NCBI GenBank assembly: GCA_016234205.1
Contig: JACRGN010000238.1
Span: 1 to 23,489, forward strand
DNA from: Nitrospinota bacterium
GTDB taxonomy: Bacteria > Nitrospinota > Nitrospinia > UBA9942
Direction: 5' to 3'
DNA: 23,489 nt
Position 1 is the first letter of the stretch; each line of letters opens with the position of its first letter. The notes under the pieces are model-generated. The model was not told the DNA's origin and searched no databases. It saw only the letters and a list, made by a program, of their open reading frames with translations. Made by a program: the position numbers and the translations under genes. Below, piece after piece: positions 13,557-21,590 of this stretch.

Positions 13557-13865
13557 AATAACTTAGAAAAGAGCCTTGAGACCATAGATGCAAAGGCTGA
13601 GGAGTCAAAGACAGAGGTTAAAAGGCTGTCAGAAGATTTAGCCCTTCAGAAAAAGCTCGAATTAAAAGATGAGCTTACAAAAGAGCTTGCCACAAAGTCA
13701 GATATACTTCTTGTCCGTCAAGAGATGCAGACTATCAAAGTAGAGCTTGAAGGGAGAATAGAGAGTCTTAATACAAAACTCAATTTCCTCATTTTCCTTA
13801 TGATTATAGCCCTTACTTTAATGAATCCGGTAATGGCTGATATAATAAAAAGTTTTTTGAAGTAA
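13557..13865 (+). pseudogene. N-terminally truncated coiled-coil membrane protein remnant
   Basis: An open frame with no start codon near its 5' end begins 3 bp after the CsoR-family stop. It encodes a helical Lys/Glu-rich coiled coil (LEKSLETIDAKAEESKTEVK, DELTKELATKSDILLVRQEM), then a C-terminal transmembrane helix (FLIFLMIIALTLM) and a short tail ending SFLK. This resembles small DUF1640-type coiled-coil/TM proteins that often lie in accessory DNA. The missing N-terminus suggests deletion at the junction with the regulator gene. An internal ATG (about 13725) would give only a 46-codon peptide. Confidence 0.6.
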
Positions 13866-13933
13866 CTTTATGAAAATTACTTTATGGCATCCACATTGCA
13901 CAGACAGTTTAACAACCTTAAAGATAATTTTTC

Positions 13934-13973
13934 AAAAAAGGGGAGACCATGTATTTGGTTTCCCCTTTTTTTA
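13934..13973 (+). terminator. Rho-independent terminator after the exporter/regulator block
   Basis: aaaaaaggggagacc, loop atgtattt, then ggtttccccttttttt: a GC-rich stem ending in a T-run. Mirror-symmetric A/T runs mean it could work in both directions. Confidence 0.75.
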
Positions 13974-14043
13974 TTTATAACTTTGGATAAGGAGGTGAAA
14001 CCCTCACGAGCCTTCGGCTCACAAAGAAAGATGAAAATCCCCC

Positions 14044-14097
14044 TTACCCCACCCTCATGCCTCGGAGATCGCACTGGGTCTCAAGACTGGAACTGTG
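14044..14097 (-). pseudogene. Relic of a MutS2/Smr coding sequence
   Basis: The minus strand encodes HSSSLETQCDLRGMRVG followed by TAA. The same stretch in the window's mutS2 reads SSSTETQCDLRGMRV, at the start of its Smr domain (DNA around 15665-15709). In a 14-codon overlap 13 residues agree, although 7 codons differ in DNA and 6 of those changes are synonymous. The similarity is therefore protein-level and comes from a second, diverged Smr-type gene rather than a fresh copy of mutS2. Nothing else of that gene is recognisable beside it. Confidence 0.55.
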
Positions 14098-14125
14098 AGA
14101 TATAGAAATTGATTTACCTTTATCT

Positions 14126-14345
14126 TTATATCCAGAATATTTCAACCAACTGCTCAACTTTTTTAAACTCCGAATCGCTGGTTACTACAATAACCTTATA
14201 CTCTATGGCAGAGGCAAGAACAAAACAGTCGGCATAAGAAATGCTGTATTGAGCCTTATATTCTGCTGCGCCGTAACTCAAGGCTTTAGCCTTGATTGTA
14301 TCAAACCTAAAGGTTTGAGTTACTTTGTTGACATCCTTTTCGCAT
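14126..14345 (-). pseudogene. VapC (PIN-domain) toxin remnant
   Basis: The C-terminal third of a PIN-domain toxin survives: EYKAQYSISYADCFVLASAI, EYKVIVVTSDSEFKKVEQLV, ending EIFWI and TAA at 14126. The SYADCFVLA and SDSEF segments carry the later acidic positions of the family. The N-terminal two-thirds, including the first catalytic Asp, are gone. A 51-bp nested palindrome (14273-14323) sits at the break. The likely original start overlaps the stop of the vapB pseudogene (TAATG at 14347-14343). Confidence 0.75.
14273..14323. repeat. 51-bp nested palindromic element inside the vapC remnant
   Basis: Outer arms gtaactcaa and ttgagttac are perfect inverted repeats. Inside are two smaller palindromes, ggctttagcc and acctaaaggt, each flanked by TTGA/TCAA pairs, giving a cloverleaf-like fold. 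It looks like a small dispersed palindromic element inserted in, or left at, a deletion junction. By chance it keeps an open frame into the vapC remnant. Confidence 0.75.
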
Positions 14346-14562
14346 TATTTAAAATCTCCTCTGCGTTCTTTAAGAAGCCTCTCTGAAAGGGAGGGTTTGG
14401 ATGGTAAAATACCACAGGCGGCCTTCACAGGGTCTTCAACAGGGGGAATAAGATAAATGATACCTTCATATTCCAATATCTGAAGTTCTGAACCCTGTTC
14501 TATGTGATTATATCAGCAGGTATGACAACCTGCCCTTTGGATAAGGTTTTTACAGTAGCCAT
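14345..14562 (-). pseudogene. VapB (AbrB-type) antitoxin, frameshifted
   Basis: It starts at ATG 14562 with GGAGG upstream: MATVKTLSKGQVVIPADI, an AbrB swapped-hairpin start. After IIT a stop appears. Another frame continues IEQGSELQILEYEGIIYLIP, then PVEDPVKAACGILPSKPSLS, and ends RGDFK with TAA at 14345. A short deletion (several codons, not a multiple of three) around 14505-14515 removed the usual 'RKKYH' connector. This is the cognate antitoxin of the dead vapC next to it. Confidence 0.75.
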
Positions 14563-14622
14563 AAGTTTAACCTCCAAAAATATAGTTATACAATCATTAA
14601 TATTGGAATTAATGGTATAAAT

Positions 14623-15036
14623 TTATCCCCAGAACTCTACAGGGTGAGTATAGGGATGATATTTAAAGTGTTTATCAAAGGCAAAGACTGCTTCAATTTT
14701 TAATTGGTTAATCAGAGCAAAGCTGGTGCAATCTGTAAAACTTAACCTTTTGTCTTCAAATTTTTTGAAGATGATTTTTGCAGCTTCTATCACTTCTTCT
14801 GTGATGCTGAGGATGGTGATATTACTTTTATTTATCTGGTCCATAAATTTTACAGATGTGCTATGACTACTCCTGCACTTAAGGAGGGTATATACCTCGT
14901 CCAGAACATAGTCAGAGGTATAGAGGATAGGTTTTTGTTCTTGGAGTTGTTTATAAAGAGATTTTGCCCTGATGTTGTACTGGTCTTTAGGGATGGTTAG
15001 GGCACAGAAGACGCTGGTATCTATAAAAGCCTTCAA
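14623..15036 (-). CDS. vapC: VapC-type PIN-domain toxin
   Basis: A 137-aa PIN ribonuclease. D6 is in KAFIDTSVFCAL, Glu in SDYVLDEVYTLLK, Asp in RLSFTDCTSFALI, and a final Asp in VFAFDKHFKYHPY; all positions expected in the Mg-binding pocket are kept. The C-terminus HPVEFWG is short and typical of this subgroup. The start codon overlaps the antitoxin stop (ATGA). It differs from the vapC at 6791 in sequence and in partner type, so it was gained separately. Confidence 0.9.
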   Translation of the reverse strand: MKAFIDTSVFCALTIPKDQYNIRAKSLYKQLQEQKPILYTSDYVLDEVYTLLKCRSSHSTSVKFMDQINKSNITILSITEEVIEAAKIIFKKFEDKRLSFTDCTSFALINQLKIEAVFAFDKHFKYHPYTHPVEFWG

Positions 15037-15260
15037 TCCAGAACCTCACCGTATAGGTATTTATCATGATTGGTGGAAAGGTCTATATCTAAACAATCTT
15101 TTGCAATATCTATGATCCCAGCGAGGGTGCATGCTTCTTGAGATGTGTATTCAACTTCCTCTGTAAGGAGTATTTTAATTTTTTTATGTTCTTTTACATC
15201 AACCTTTTCCAGCGGTTTAAAAACACCATCTTCAAATACAACATCAATTGCTTTATGCAT
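15033..15260 (-). CDS. DUF104/AF2212-like antitoxin
   Basis: A 75-aa protein with MHKAIDVVFEDGVFKPLEKV, then DVKEHKKIKILLTEE. The pattern 'a.yedGvfkPLekv.lkEgqkvki.i' is the DUF104 (AF2212-like) antitoxin signature, regularly paired with PIN-domain toxins. The acidic C-terminal half (DIAKDCLDIDLSTNHDKYLY) likely binds the toxin. An extended -10 promoter lies about 60 bp upstream. Confidence 0.88.
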   Translation of the reverse strand: MHKAIDVVFEDGVFKPLEKVDVKEHKKIKILLTEEVEYTSQEACTLAGIIDIAKDCLDIDLSTNHDKYLYGEVLD

Positions 15261-15321
15261 AATCGTGTTACCTCATCATTTGATAAACTTTATAAATTGC
15301 TAATCTTAAAAAATTCAAATT

Positions 15322-15330
15322 ATTATAGCA
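15322..15330 (-). promoter_or_regulatory. Extended -10 promoter of the DUF104/VapC pair
   Basis: On the minus strand TGCTATAAT combines TGn with a consensus TATAAT (plus coordinates 15327-15322), about 60 bp before the antitoxin start. No good -35 box is visible, as is common with extended -10 promoters. Confidence 0.5.
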
Positions 15331-15454
15331 TAATTAAAGTCAATAACCATCTAAATTGAGAGCAATATTGAAATTTTACTGTAAAATAGAGAGATTCAAT
15401 TGTTCTAATACCTATTAAGAATCTGTGGCTATGCGTAATTTGGGATGAATTAGA

Positions 15455-17695
15455 TTATGTCTTCAATTCTACTATAGTAACCCCATCTCCACCCTCCTGA
15501 ACATTACCCGGACGGAAACTGTTTACATAAGGGGATTCCTTCATGTATTCCCTCAGCATTTTTTTGACAGCCTCTGTTCCATGCCCGTGTATAATTCTTA
15601 CCTCTGTAACCTCACCCTGATACGCCCTATCCAGAAATCTTATTGCCGTCTCTCGTGCTTCATCCACCCTCATACCGCGCAGGTCGCACTGGGTTTCAGT
15701 GCTGGAAGAAGGAGATGCAGAAACATTTTCTTTCTTTATTTGCAGTTTTCTATCCTGAAAATGCTTTTTTAGTTTTTCTAACTGACTATCCTCAGATTCA
15801 GGGGGTGCAATTGAAAGTTCTTCAGTTATTCCTTCAATCTTTGCCTTTGCTTCTTTAACTTTTACAGATGTCTTTTCTTTATTTAATTCATTTATAATCT
15901 CTTTTATTTTTTCTCTCGCATCAGCCACATCTTTACTCAACCGCTTCTTTTTAGTACTAAGATATTCCCTCTCCTCCTCTTTCATCTTCTCTGTAATATT
16001 TTTCTGTTCTTCTAAAAGGTTTTCTGATTCTTTTCTTACTAATGATGCCTTCTGATACTCTTCATCTAAAGTCTTCTTAAGATTCTCAAGTCTATTAACT
16101 GCATCCTCCAATCTTTTTTCCTTTTCCTTTATTAGAGATGCTGACAGTTCTATAATCTTCTTGTCCATACCAAGCTGCGTTGCTATATTTAACGCAGAAC
16201 TTCCACCGGGTATCCCCTGTATGAGCCTGTATGTCGGCGAGAGAGTTTTTAAATCAAACTCCACACTTGCATTTCTAAATTTGTCTCTAATCATACCAGT
16301 TGCCTTTAACTGTCCATAATGAGTCGTTGTAATAACCTTTACCCCTCTGCCTGACAACTCTGTTAGAATAGCTTCAGCAAGTGCACCACCCTCTGATGGG
16401 TCGGTAGAAATCATAAGTTCATCAAGAAGGATGAGTGATGAGGTGGATGCAAAATTTAACATCCCTATAATATTTAAGATATGACCTGAAAAGGTGGAGA
16501 GATGCCTGCCTATATCCTGCTCATCACCTATGTCAGCATAAATCTCAGGGAATATAGCCATATCAGAGCCATTATTTACAGGGATGTGGAGTCCTGCCCT
16601 TACCATCAATGCCGTTAGTCCTACTGTTTTGAGGGTTAGCGTCTTACCTCCTGTGTTTGGTCCTGAGATAATGAGGACATTAAAATCAGGTGAGAGAGTT
16701 ATATCATTAGGGACTACATTTGTATTAGTCAGTATCAAAAGCGGATGCCTTGCTGCCTTCAAGTCTATATTCCCATCTGAATTTATCTCCGGCTCCACAG
16801 CGTTCATGAGCTGGCTCAATTTTGCTTTTGCATGGATAAGGTCTAAATCTGTAAGGATATTCAGATTATTCTCAATAGCTATGGAATTATTTGCAACAAG
16901 AGAAGTCAATCCCTTTAATATCCGCTGTATCTCTCTTTTCAATTCCGATTCAGCCATCTTAAGCTGATTGTTAAGTTCCACCAATTTTTCAGGCTCTAAA
17001 AATATAGTGGCACCGCTTGATGAGGAATCATGCACAATCCCATCAATCTTTGACTTATATTCAGCCTTTATTGGCAATACATATCTATCCTCTCTCTGGG
17101 TATAGTAACTGTCCATCAGCATTTGAGAATACTCATTTGATGATATATAGGATTCAAGTTTCCTTATAATCTTATTCTTAACAGAGCGGACTTTTTGAGA
17201 CAACTCTCTCATTTCAGGAGTAGCATTTTCATTGATTTCACCTGTTTCAGTAATACAAAAATCTATCCTTTTCTTTATTTCTGATAGGTCATCTACAGGG
17301 AAGACAATCTTATATAGTGTTGGTGCATTTTCCCTAAACCTGAATATAAAGGATTTCACCATTTTGGAAATACTTAAAAGGTTGGATATATCTTTCAACT
17401 CTACAATCTCAAGTGTTATATCTTTTAATGCCTTGCTGATGGCTGGACTTATGTCTTCAAACCTTGTAAGGGGGAAATTCTCGCTACCTGCAATAATCTC
17501 TTTCATCTCCGATGTCTCTCTTAATTTTGTTTTGATAGATTCAAGAGGCGAATTCTGCGAATTTTCAGGGATAAGAGTCCTGGCAATCTCAGCCCCTTTA
17601 GACGAGACTGCAATGGAAGAAAGATTGGCTGTTATCTCATCCCATCCCAAACTCCTTCGTGCCTTTTCAATAAGATTATCTTTATCGGGAATCAT
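15455..17695 (-). CDS. mutS2: Endonuclease MutS2 with Smr domain
   Basis: A 746-aa MutS2. N-terminal lever/core helices cover about 1-300, including the family segment YYTQREDRYVLPIKAEYKSK and SSSGATIFLEPEKLVELNN. The ATPase domain has Walker A GPNTGGKT (345-352) and the later LILLDELMISTDPSEGGALA. A Lys/Glu coiled coil covers about 510-650. The C-terminal Smr nuclease domain spans about 672-746 (TQCDLRGMRVDEA, then IIHGHGTEAVKKM). MutS2 acts on recombination intermediates or collided ribosomes depending on species. The Smr LDLRG-type and HGxG motifs are intact. The start overlaps the upstream TumE-like gene by 4 bp (ATGA), implying coupling. Confidence 0.96.
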   Translation of the reverse strand: MIPDKDNLIEKARRSLGWDEITANLSSIAVSSKGAEIARTLIPENSQNSPLESIKTKLRETSEMKEIIAGSENFPLTRFEDISPAISKALKDITLEIVELKDISNLLSISKMVKSFIFRFRENAPTLYKIVFPVDDLSEIKKRIDFCITETGEINENATPEMRELSQKVRSVKNKIIRKLESYISSNEYSQMLMDSYYTQREDRYVLPIKAEYKSKIDGIVHDSSSSGATIFLEPEKLVELNNQLKMAESELKREIQRILKGLTSLVANNSIAIENNLNILTDLDLIHAKAKLSQLMNAVEPEINSDGNIDLKAARHPLLILTNTNVVPNDITLSPDFNVLIISGPNTGGKTLTLKTVGLTALMVRAGLHIPVNNGSDMAIFPEIYADIGDEQDIGRHLSTFSGHILNIIGMLNFASTSSLILLDELMISTDPSEGGALAEAILTELSGRGVKVITTTHYGQLKATGMIRDKFRNASVEFDLKTLSPTYRLIQGIPGGSSALNIATQLGMDKKIIELSASLIKEKEKRLEDAVNRLENLKKTLDEEYQKASLVRKESENLLEEQKNITEKMKEEEREYLSTKKKRLSKDVADAREKIKEIINELNKEKTSVKVKEAKAKIEGITEELSIAPPESEDSQLEKLKKHFQDRKLQIKKENVSASPSSSTETQCDLRGMRVDEARETAIRFLDRAYQGEVTEVRIIHGHGTEAVKKMLREYMKESPYVNSFRPGNVQEGGDGVTIVELKT

Positions 17696-18087
17696 AGTTT
17701 CTTAAGATTTTTCTTTACTAACTCAGAGATTTCTCCCAATATGTCTTCCAGCATTGGTCTTATTGCAGGTATTAGTCCTCTGTTTGTATGCTTATGCTCA
17801 GGATATGTAGAGAGACTCTTGACTTTTGGGTCAAAGGCATTGTCATACCTAAAAATCAAATCACCATTTCTATTTGAGTAGTGATAGCCGTATTTCAAGA
17901 TAATTGTTTCTGACTTAAAGATAACGAATTCCTTAATATGCAATTTAGAATTATCTATAAAGGTAATCACGCCTGTTATATATGCTGCATCAGGTGGACG
18001 TTCCTCAAAGGAAATATTTCGGGATTTTACATAGGGGTTTATGGCAATTTTAGAAAGGATTTCATCCAGATAGTCTTTTATTCGCAT
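17692..18087 (-). CDS. TumE-like (DUF6516) protein, possible toxin
   Basis: A 131-aa protein with ILKYGYHYSNRNGDLIFRYD, NAFDPKVKSLSTYPEHKHT and a C-terminal helix ending VKKNLKKL. The 'y.yhy.d..g.liFRYDNa.....l.tfPHHkH' pattern is that of the DUF6516/TumE family, described as a TA toxin in some bacteria. Here Pro-Glu-His replaces the usual Pro-His-His. It overlaps the upstream partner by 10 bp and mutS2 downstream by 4 bp, so the three genes form one translationally coupled operon. The family call is good; toxicity is inference. Confidence 0.7.
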   Translation of the reverse strand: MRIKDYLDEILSKIAINPYVKSRNISFEERPPDAAYITGVITFIDNSKLHIKEFVIFKSETIILKYGYHYSNRNGDLIFRYDNAFDPKVKSLSTYPEHKHTNRGLIPAIRPMLEDILGEISELVKKNLKKL

Positions 18088-18368
18088 ATCTCAAGGGATT
18101 CAAGCTCCTTAAGTTCGCTTTCAAGATGCTTTAAAATCTCTACCTCACCCTCAAGCTCTATAAGTTTCATATCATTTGCTTCAGTATGTTGAACCTCACC
18201 CTTCATGAGCTTATCAATATCAACTGCAAGGGCTTTTGCCAATGCGTCAACCTTCTCTCGCGTTGTCTTTAAACTGTCCATAATGATATTCTTCTCTCTT
18301 TCAACCGCTGTTTCTAATAAAGGTATGGTTTTTTCAGGAGACATACTTTTTATAGAGATTATCTTCAT
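18078..18368 (-). CDS. Small helical partner of the TumE-like protein (putative antitoxin)
   Basis: A 96-aa protein, largely alpha-helical and charged: AVEREKNIIMDSLKTTREKV, DALAKALAVDIDKLMKGEVQ, and a coiled-coil end IELEGEVEILKHLESELKEL. Position and overlap suggest it is the antitoxin of the TumE-like gene. I see no helix-turn-helix of the kind expected for a DNA-binding antitoxin. A good Shine-Dalgarno (GGAGG) sits before the ATG. It is the first gene of the mutS2 operon. Confidence 0.6.
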   Translation of the reverse strand: MKIISIKSMSPEKTIPLLETAVEREKNIIMDSLKTTREKVDALAKALAVDIDKLMKGEVQHTEANDMKLIELEGEVEILKHLESELKELESLEICE

Positions 18369-18472
18369 ACTTTACCTCCTTTCCATCGCATTTATTATCA
18401 TACATCTATTACCATATTTATTAAATTATACTTTATATCATGCATCATTGCCATAGAATTTATAAAAATGTA

Positions 18473-18506
18473 TTGACAATAGCAGGATTTAAAACTATTT
18501 TATTAT
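18473..18506 (+). promoter_or_regulatory. Promoter of the NlpC/P60 gene
   Basis: TTGACA (18473-18478) is followed at 17 bp by TATTTT (18496-18501), with TATTAT (18501-18506) as an alternative -10 at a less ideal 22 bp. GGAGGA (18516-18521) is the ribosome site for the GTG start at 18530. Confidence 0.5.
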
Positions 18507-18529
18507 AACCTAAACGGAGGATAAATTTT

Positions 18530-20344
18530 GTGCGAAAAATTTCTATCTTTATTCTGTGTTTTTTTGTAATTGCCTTCTCCCCTGCCATTTCATTTTCAGA
18601 TACAACCTCAGATATAAATAGCTTGCTTGAGAGAGAGTGTATAAATCTTAAGAAGGAAAAACTCTCTAATTTAATATTGACCGGCTTCTCTTCCGATTTA
18701 CAGAAAGGTCTTGACCCTGACCTTCTTAAGATTATGGAGGGTGTTATTAAGAGGACTGATTTTGACGGAATCTCAGAGGAAAAGACATTTGAAATAATAA
18801 AATTGGTTTACGGTGCTTATAAAAAAGGTGCATCTCTGGAATATCTTGACCTGATATTTGATGTGGCATATTCAAAGGATATTAGTGTAGACCAGCTATT
18901 TGCAGCAGCCAATGCATTAAAAGAATTTTACAACTCCGATGTCCCGCAGGATATATACGAGGAGTTTGTATATCATGAGATAGAGGAGAAGTGGGACCCT
19001 TCTGTAATGCCAACCCTTACAAGAGGTTTAATATACGGTGTTGACAGAGGACTCACGGCTCAGAAGGTAGCACTGGCAATAATTATAGATGTTGATCAGA
19101 ACGGACTGAAGAAGAAGAGTGCAGATGAACTGGTGCTGGATGCAATAAAAGTTGTCAGGGAAAAGGAGCCTGAAAAGTGGAAGCCCATGAAAGATGTAGA
19201 AAGAGAGTTGATGATGAAGCTGGCGAAAAAGAGGGAATTAGAAAAATTGAGGCAGGCTGCTGAGGCAAAGAAGAAACAGAAGGAATTAGAAAGACAGAGT
19301 GCTGAAGAAGATTTAAAAAAGAAATTTGAAGAAGATACGATAAAGCTTTCGGAAGATGAAAAAAAGGTTACGATTGAGATGGCTGATGTTGAGAAAAGAA
19401 ATTATGAGGAGATTATAAAGTATGAGCTTGAGCAGGAGAAGATGAGGAAGAGGGAGGAGGAGGAAAAACTTAAATTTGAACAGGAAAGGCAGAGGCTTAT
19501 AAGACTCCAGCAGGAGGCTGAAAGAAAAAAAGTAACTGAGGAGGTCTTGAAATACCAAAGGGATCAGGAAGAGATAAAGAAAAAAGTTGAAGAGGAGAAT
19601 AGAAAGCTCAGGGCTGAAAGGGATAGGATTAATAAGGAAGCTGAAGCCACAAGAAAAAAGAATTTAGAAAAAATAAAGAAATATCAAGAAGAACAGGAAA
19701 ACATTAAAGAGAAAAAAAACGAGGGTGAGGCTGTATTTGCAAGAGAGCAGGAGAAAATAGCTAAGGAAGTCGAAAAAATGATTAAAAACTTTCAGAATGA
19801 AATTTCCAGATATCAGAGGGAAGAATCGGAAGCAGACAAAATGGTAAAAGAGCATGCACAGAAACTGGATAAGGAAAAAGAAAGAAAAAACAGGGAGAGA
19901 GAGGAGAAGAGGAGAAAAGAGCTGGCGGCAATGGATCAAAAAGTTGCTGAATATGGCAAAAGGGGAAACCTTGATATTGATAGACTATTTACTGCAGTAG
20001 ATAAACACATTGGAATACCCTATAGATTTGGAGGTGATTCAGAAAACGGAATTGACTGCTCTGCCTTTACAAGAAGGGTATACAGAGAACAGGGTTTAGA
20101 GATCCCCAGAACAAGTCAACAACAGTCTATGATTGGAACAGGTGTAGGTGGCAGTTCATTACAACCTGGAGACCTTATATTTTTCAATACATCCCTTGTG
20201 GGAGGCATATCCCATGTAGGTGTATACATGAATAATAATACATTTGCCCATGCAAGCAGCAGTCAGGGTGTAACAAAAAGCTCTTTAAGGGAGAGATATT
20301 TCTCAAAGAGATATGTAAGGGCAAATAGAATTATGGGGCAATAG
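18530..20344 (+). CDS. Secreted NlpC/P60 peptidoglycan hydrolase with long coiled coil
   Basis: A 604-aa exported protein that starts at GTG. The signal peptide is RKISIFILCFFVIAFSPAIS. Residues about 30-220 are helical with no recognised domain. A very long Lys/Glu/Arg coiled coil follows at about 225-470. The C-terminal NlpC/P60 cysteine peptidase spans about 480-600, with Cys in NGIDCSAFTRRVY (about C510), His in ISHVGVYM (about H562) and the polar third residue in FAHASSSQGV (about H574). The family cuts peptide cross-bridges in peptidoglycan. The domain order resembles EnvC-like or PcsB-like coiled-coil hydrolases, in which the coil holds the enzyme at a division complex; that link is inference. 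Confidence 0.9.
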   Translation: MRKISIFILCFFVIAFSPAISFSDTTSDINSLLERECINLKKEKLSNLILTGFSSDLQKGLDPDLLKIMEGVIKRTDFDGISEEKTFEIIKLVYGAYKKGASLEYLDLIFDVAYSKDISVDQLFAAANALKEFYNSDVPQDIYEEFVYHEIEEKWDPSVMPTLTRGLIYGVDRGLTAQKVALAIIIDVDQNGLKKKSADELVLDAIKVVREKEPEKWKPMKDVERELMMKLAKKRELEKLRQAAEAKKKQKELERQSAEEDLKKKFEEDTIKLSEDEKKVTIEMADVEKRNYEEIIKYELEQEKMRKREEEEKLKFEQERQRLIRLQQEAERKKVTEEVLKYQRDQEEIKKKVEEENRKLRAERDRINKEAEATRKKNLEKIKKYQEEQENIKEKKNEGEAVFAREQEKIAKEVEKMIKNFQNEISRYQREESEADKMVKEHAQKLDKEKERKNREREEKRRKELAAMDQKVAEYGKRGNLDIDRLFTAVDKHIGIPYRFGGDSENGIDCSAFTRRVYREQGLEIPRTSQQQSMIGTGVGGSSLQPGDLIFFNTSLVGGISHVGVYMNNNTFAHASSSQGVTKSSLRERYFSKRYVRANRIMGQ

Positions 20345-20397
20345 AAATATGATAAAGTTCATATTCGTTTTATAAAGGTTGAATTATAAATAGTGCT

Positions 20398-21342
20398 ATG
20401 ATATTCATTAGATACAAAATTGTCCTTTTAAGTTTTGCAATTATTTTCATAATATCAGGCTTTAATATTTCCCATGCATATTCAGATGATAAGGCACTGA
20501 ATTTCTACAAAAAGGGAATGGAGTTACAAAAATATGGAAAATATATTGAGGCACAATCCTATTATGAAAAATCACTTAGAATATACCAGAAGTCAAATTC
20601 AATTGAAGGCATCTCTGCCAATCTTAATAACATCGGTTTGATTCATAGTTTCATTGGCCAGTATGATAAGGCACTCCTTTACCTTATACAATCGCTGGAT
20701 ATTAAGAAAGAAAATAATTTTCCTCCGAAATCAATAGCAATAAGCTTGAATAATATTGGTTTTATTTATGATTCTATTGATGAATACGAAAATGCAATTA
20801 TCTTTTATGAGGAGGCGATTAAGATAGATAGAGACCTTAACGACCCTCTTGATATAGCTACAGATTTAAACAATATCGGTGCCGCCTATAATTCATCCGG
20901 CTCGCATGAAAAGGCAATTCCATATCTTGAAGAGGCATTAAAGATATTCAGGAAACTCAATAAAATGGATAGCATTTCAGTTGGTCTAAACAACTTAGGC
21001 GAGGTTTACCGAACTCTCAGGATTTATGAAAAGGCTCTTTCCCTTTATGAAGAGGCATTGAAGATAGACAGAAAACTCAATATCCCTCAGAATATTGCAA
21101 TAAGGCTGAATAACATAGGTGTTGTATATACCTCAATCAGCCAATACGAGAAGGCACTTTATTGTTTTGAGGAGTCACTGAAGATAAGAAGGGAACTAAA
21201 TATACCGCAGGATATAATCCAGAGCCTCAATAATATAGGCAGTGTTTATGAATCCCTTGGTCAGAGAGATAAGGCACTTTCCTATTATGAAGAATCTATT
21301 AAGATAGGGAAGAAACTTGATATTTCCAAAAAAGCAATTTAA
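20398..21342 (+). CDS. Secreted TPR-repeat protein
   Basis: A 314-aa protein with an N-terminal signal peptide or anchor (about 1-29: IVLLSFAIIFIISGFNISHA). About seven tandem 40-residue TPR units of the kinesin-light-chain-like TPR_12 type follow. Each repeats 'SLNNIG.vY.s.gqyeKAL.yyEEaLKI.rkLn.p..ia'. Proteins of this kind often carry a C-terminal CHAT protease domain or a kinase; this one ends straight after the repeats (ISKKAI), so it may be a stand-alone scaffold or a truncated form. No clear Shine-Dalgarno sits at the ATG, and it lies 53 bp after the hydrolase gene, perhaps in one transcript. Confidence 0.85.
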   Translation: MIFIRYKIVLLSFAIIFIISGFNISHAYSDDKALNFYKKGMELQKYGKYIEAQSYYEKSLRIYQKSNSIEGISANLNNIGLIHSFIGQYDKALLYLIQSLDIKKENNFPPKSIAISLNNIGFIYDSIDEYENAIIFYEEAIKIDRDLNDPLDIATDLNNIGAAYNSSGSHEKAIPYLEEALKIFRKLNKMDSISVGLNNLGEVYRTLRIYEKALSLYEEALKIDRKLNIPQNIAIRLNNIGVVYTSISQYEKALYCFEESLKIRRELNIPQDIIQSLNNIGSVYESLGQRDKALSYYEESIKIGKKLDISKKAI

Positions 21343-21365
21343 ACAGTAAGAAGCGGAAAACCCCG

Positions 21366-21380
21366 CACATAACTTATGTG
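21366..21380. repeat. Short hairpin downstream of the TPR gene
   Basis: cacataa/ttatgtg around one base, with a T-run about 20 bp later (21400-21406): a weak terminator candidate at best. The rest of 21343-21590 holds no convincing gene or repeat. Confidence 0.35.
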
Positions 21381-21590
21381 AGTGGAATAGCAGATAGCCT
21401 TTTTTTCCAAAATCTTATGAATCAATATTACCCACCTTTTTCTACATGATTTTTGATAATCGGTAAGTTTTAATAAAAATGCGATTGGTTTATTTAACAT
21501 TCTTTGTTTTTTTCCTCATTCCCCTTCATTTTTGTACATCTTAATCAAAAGTGGCATACAAATAAGATAGAGTTGACCCTTCTTATAAAA

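Noticed and set aside
15581..17705. Several plus-strand open frames inside mutS2
   Set aside because: All are antisense to an intact, confidently identified gene and show no independent motif or start signal.
19313..19939. Minus-strand Phe/Leu-rich open frames opposite the coiled coil
   Set aside because: Lys/Glu codon runs read as Phe/Leu on the other strand; composition is an artefact of the coiled-coil gene.
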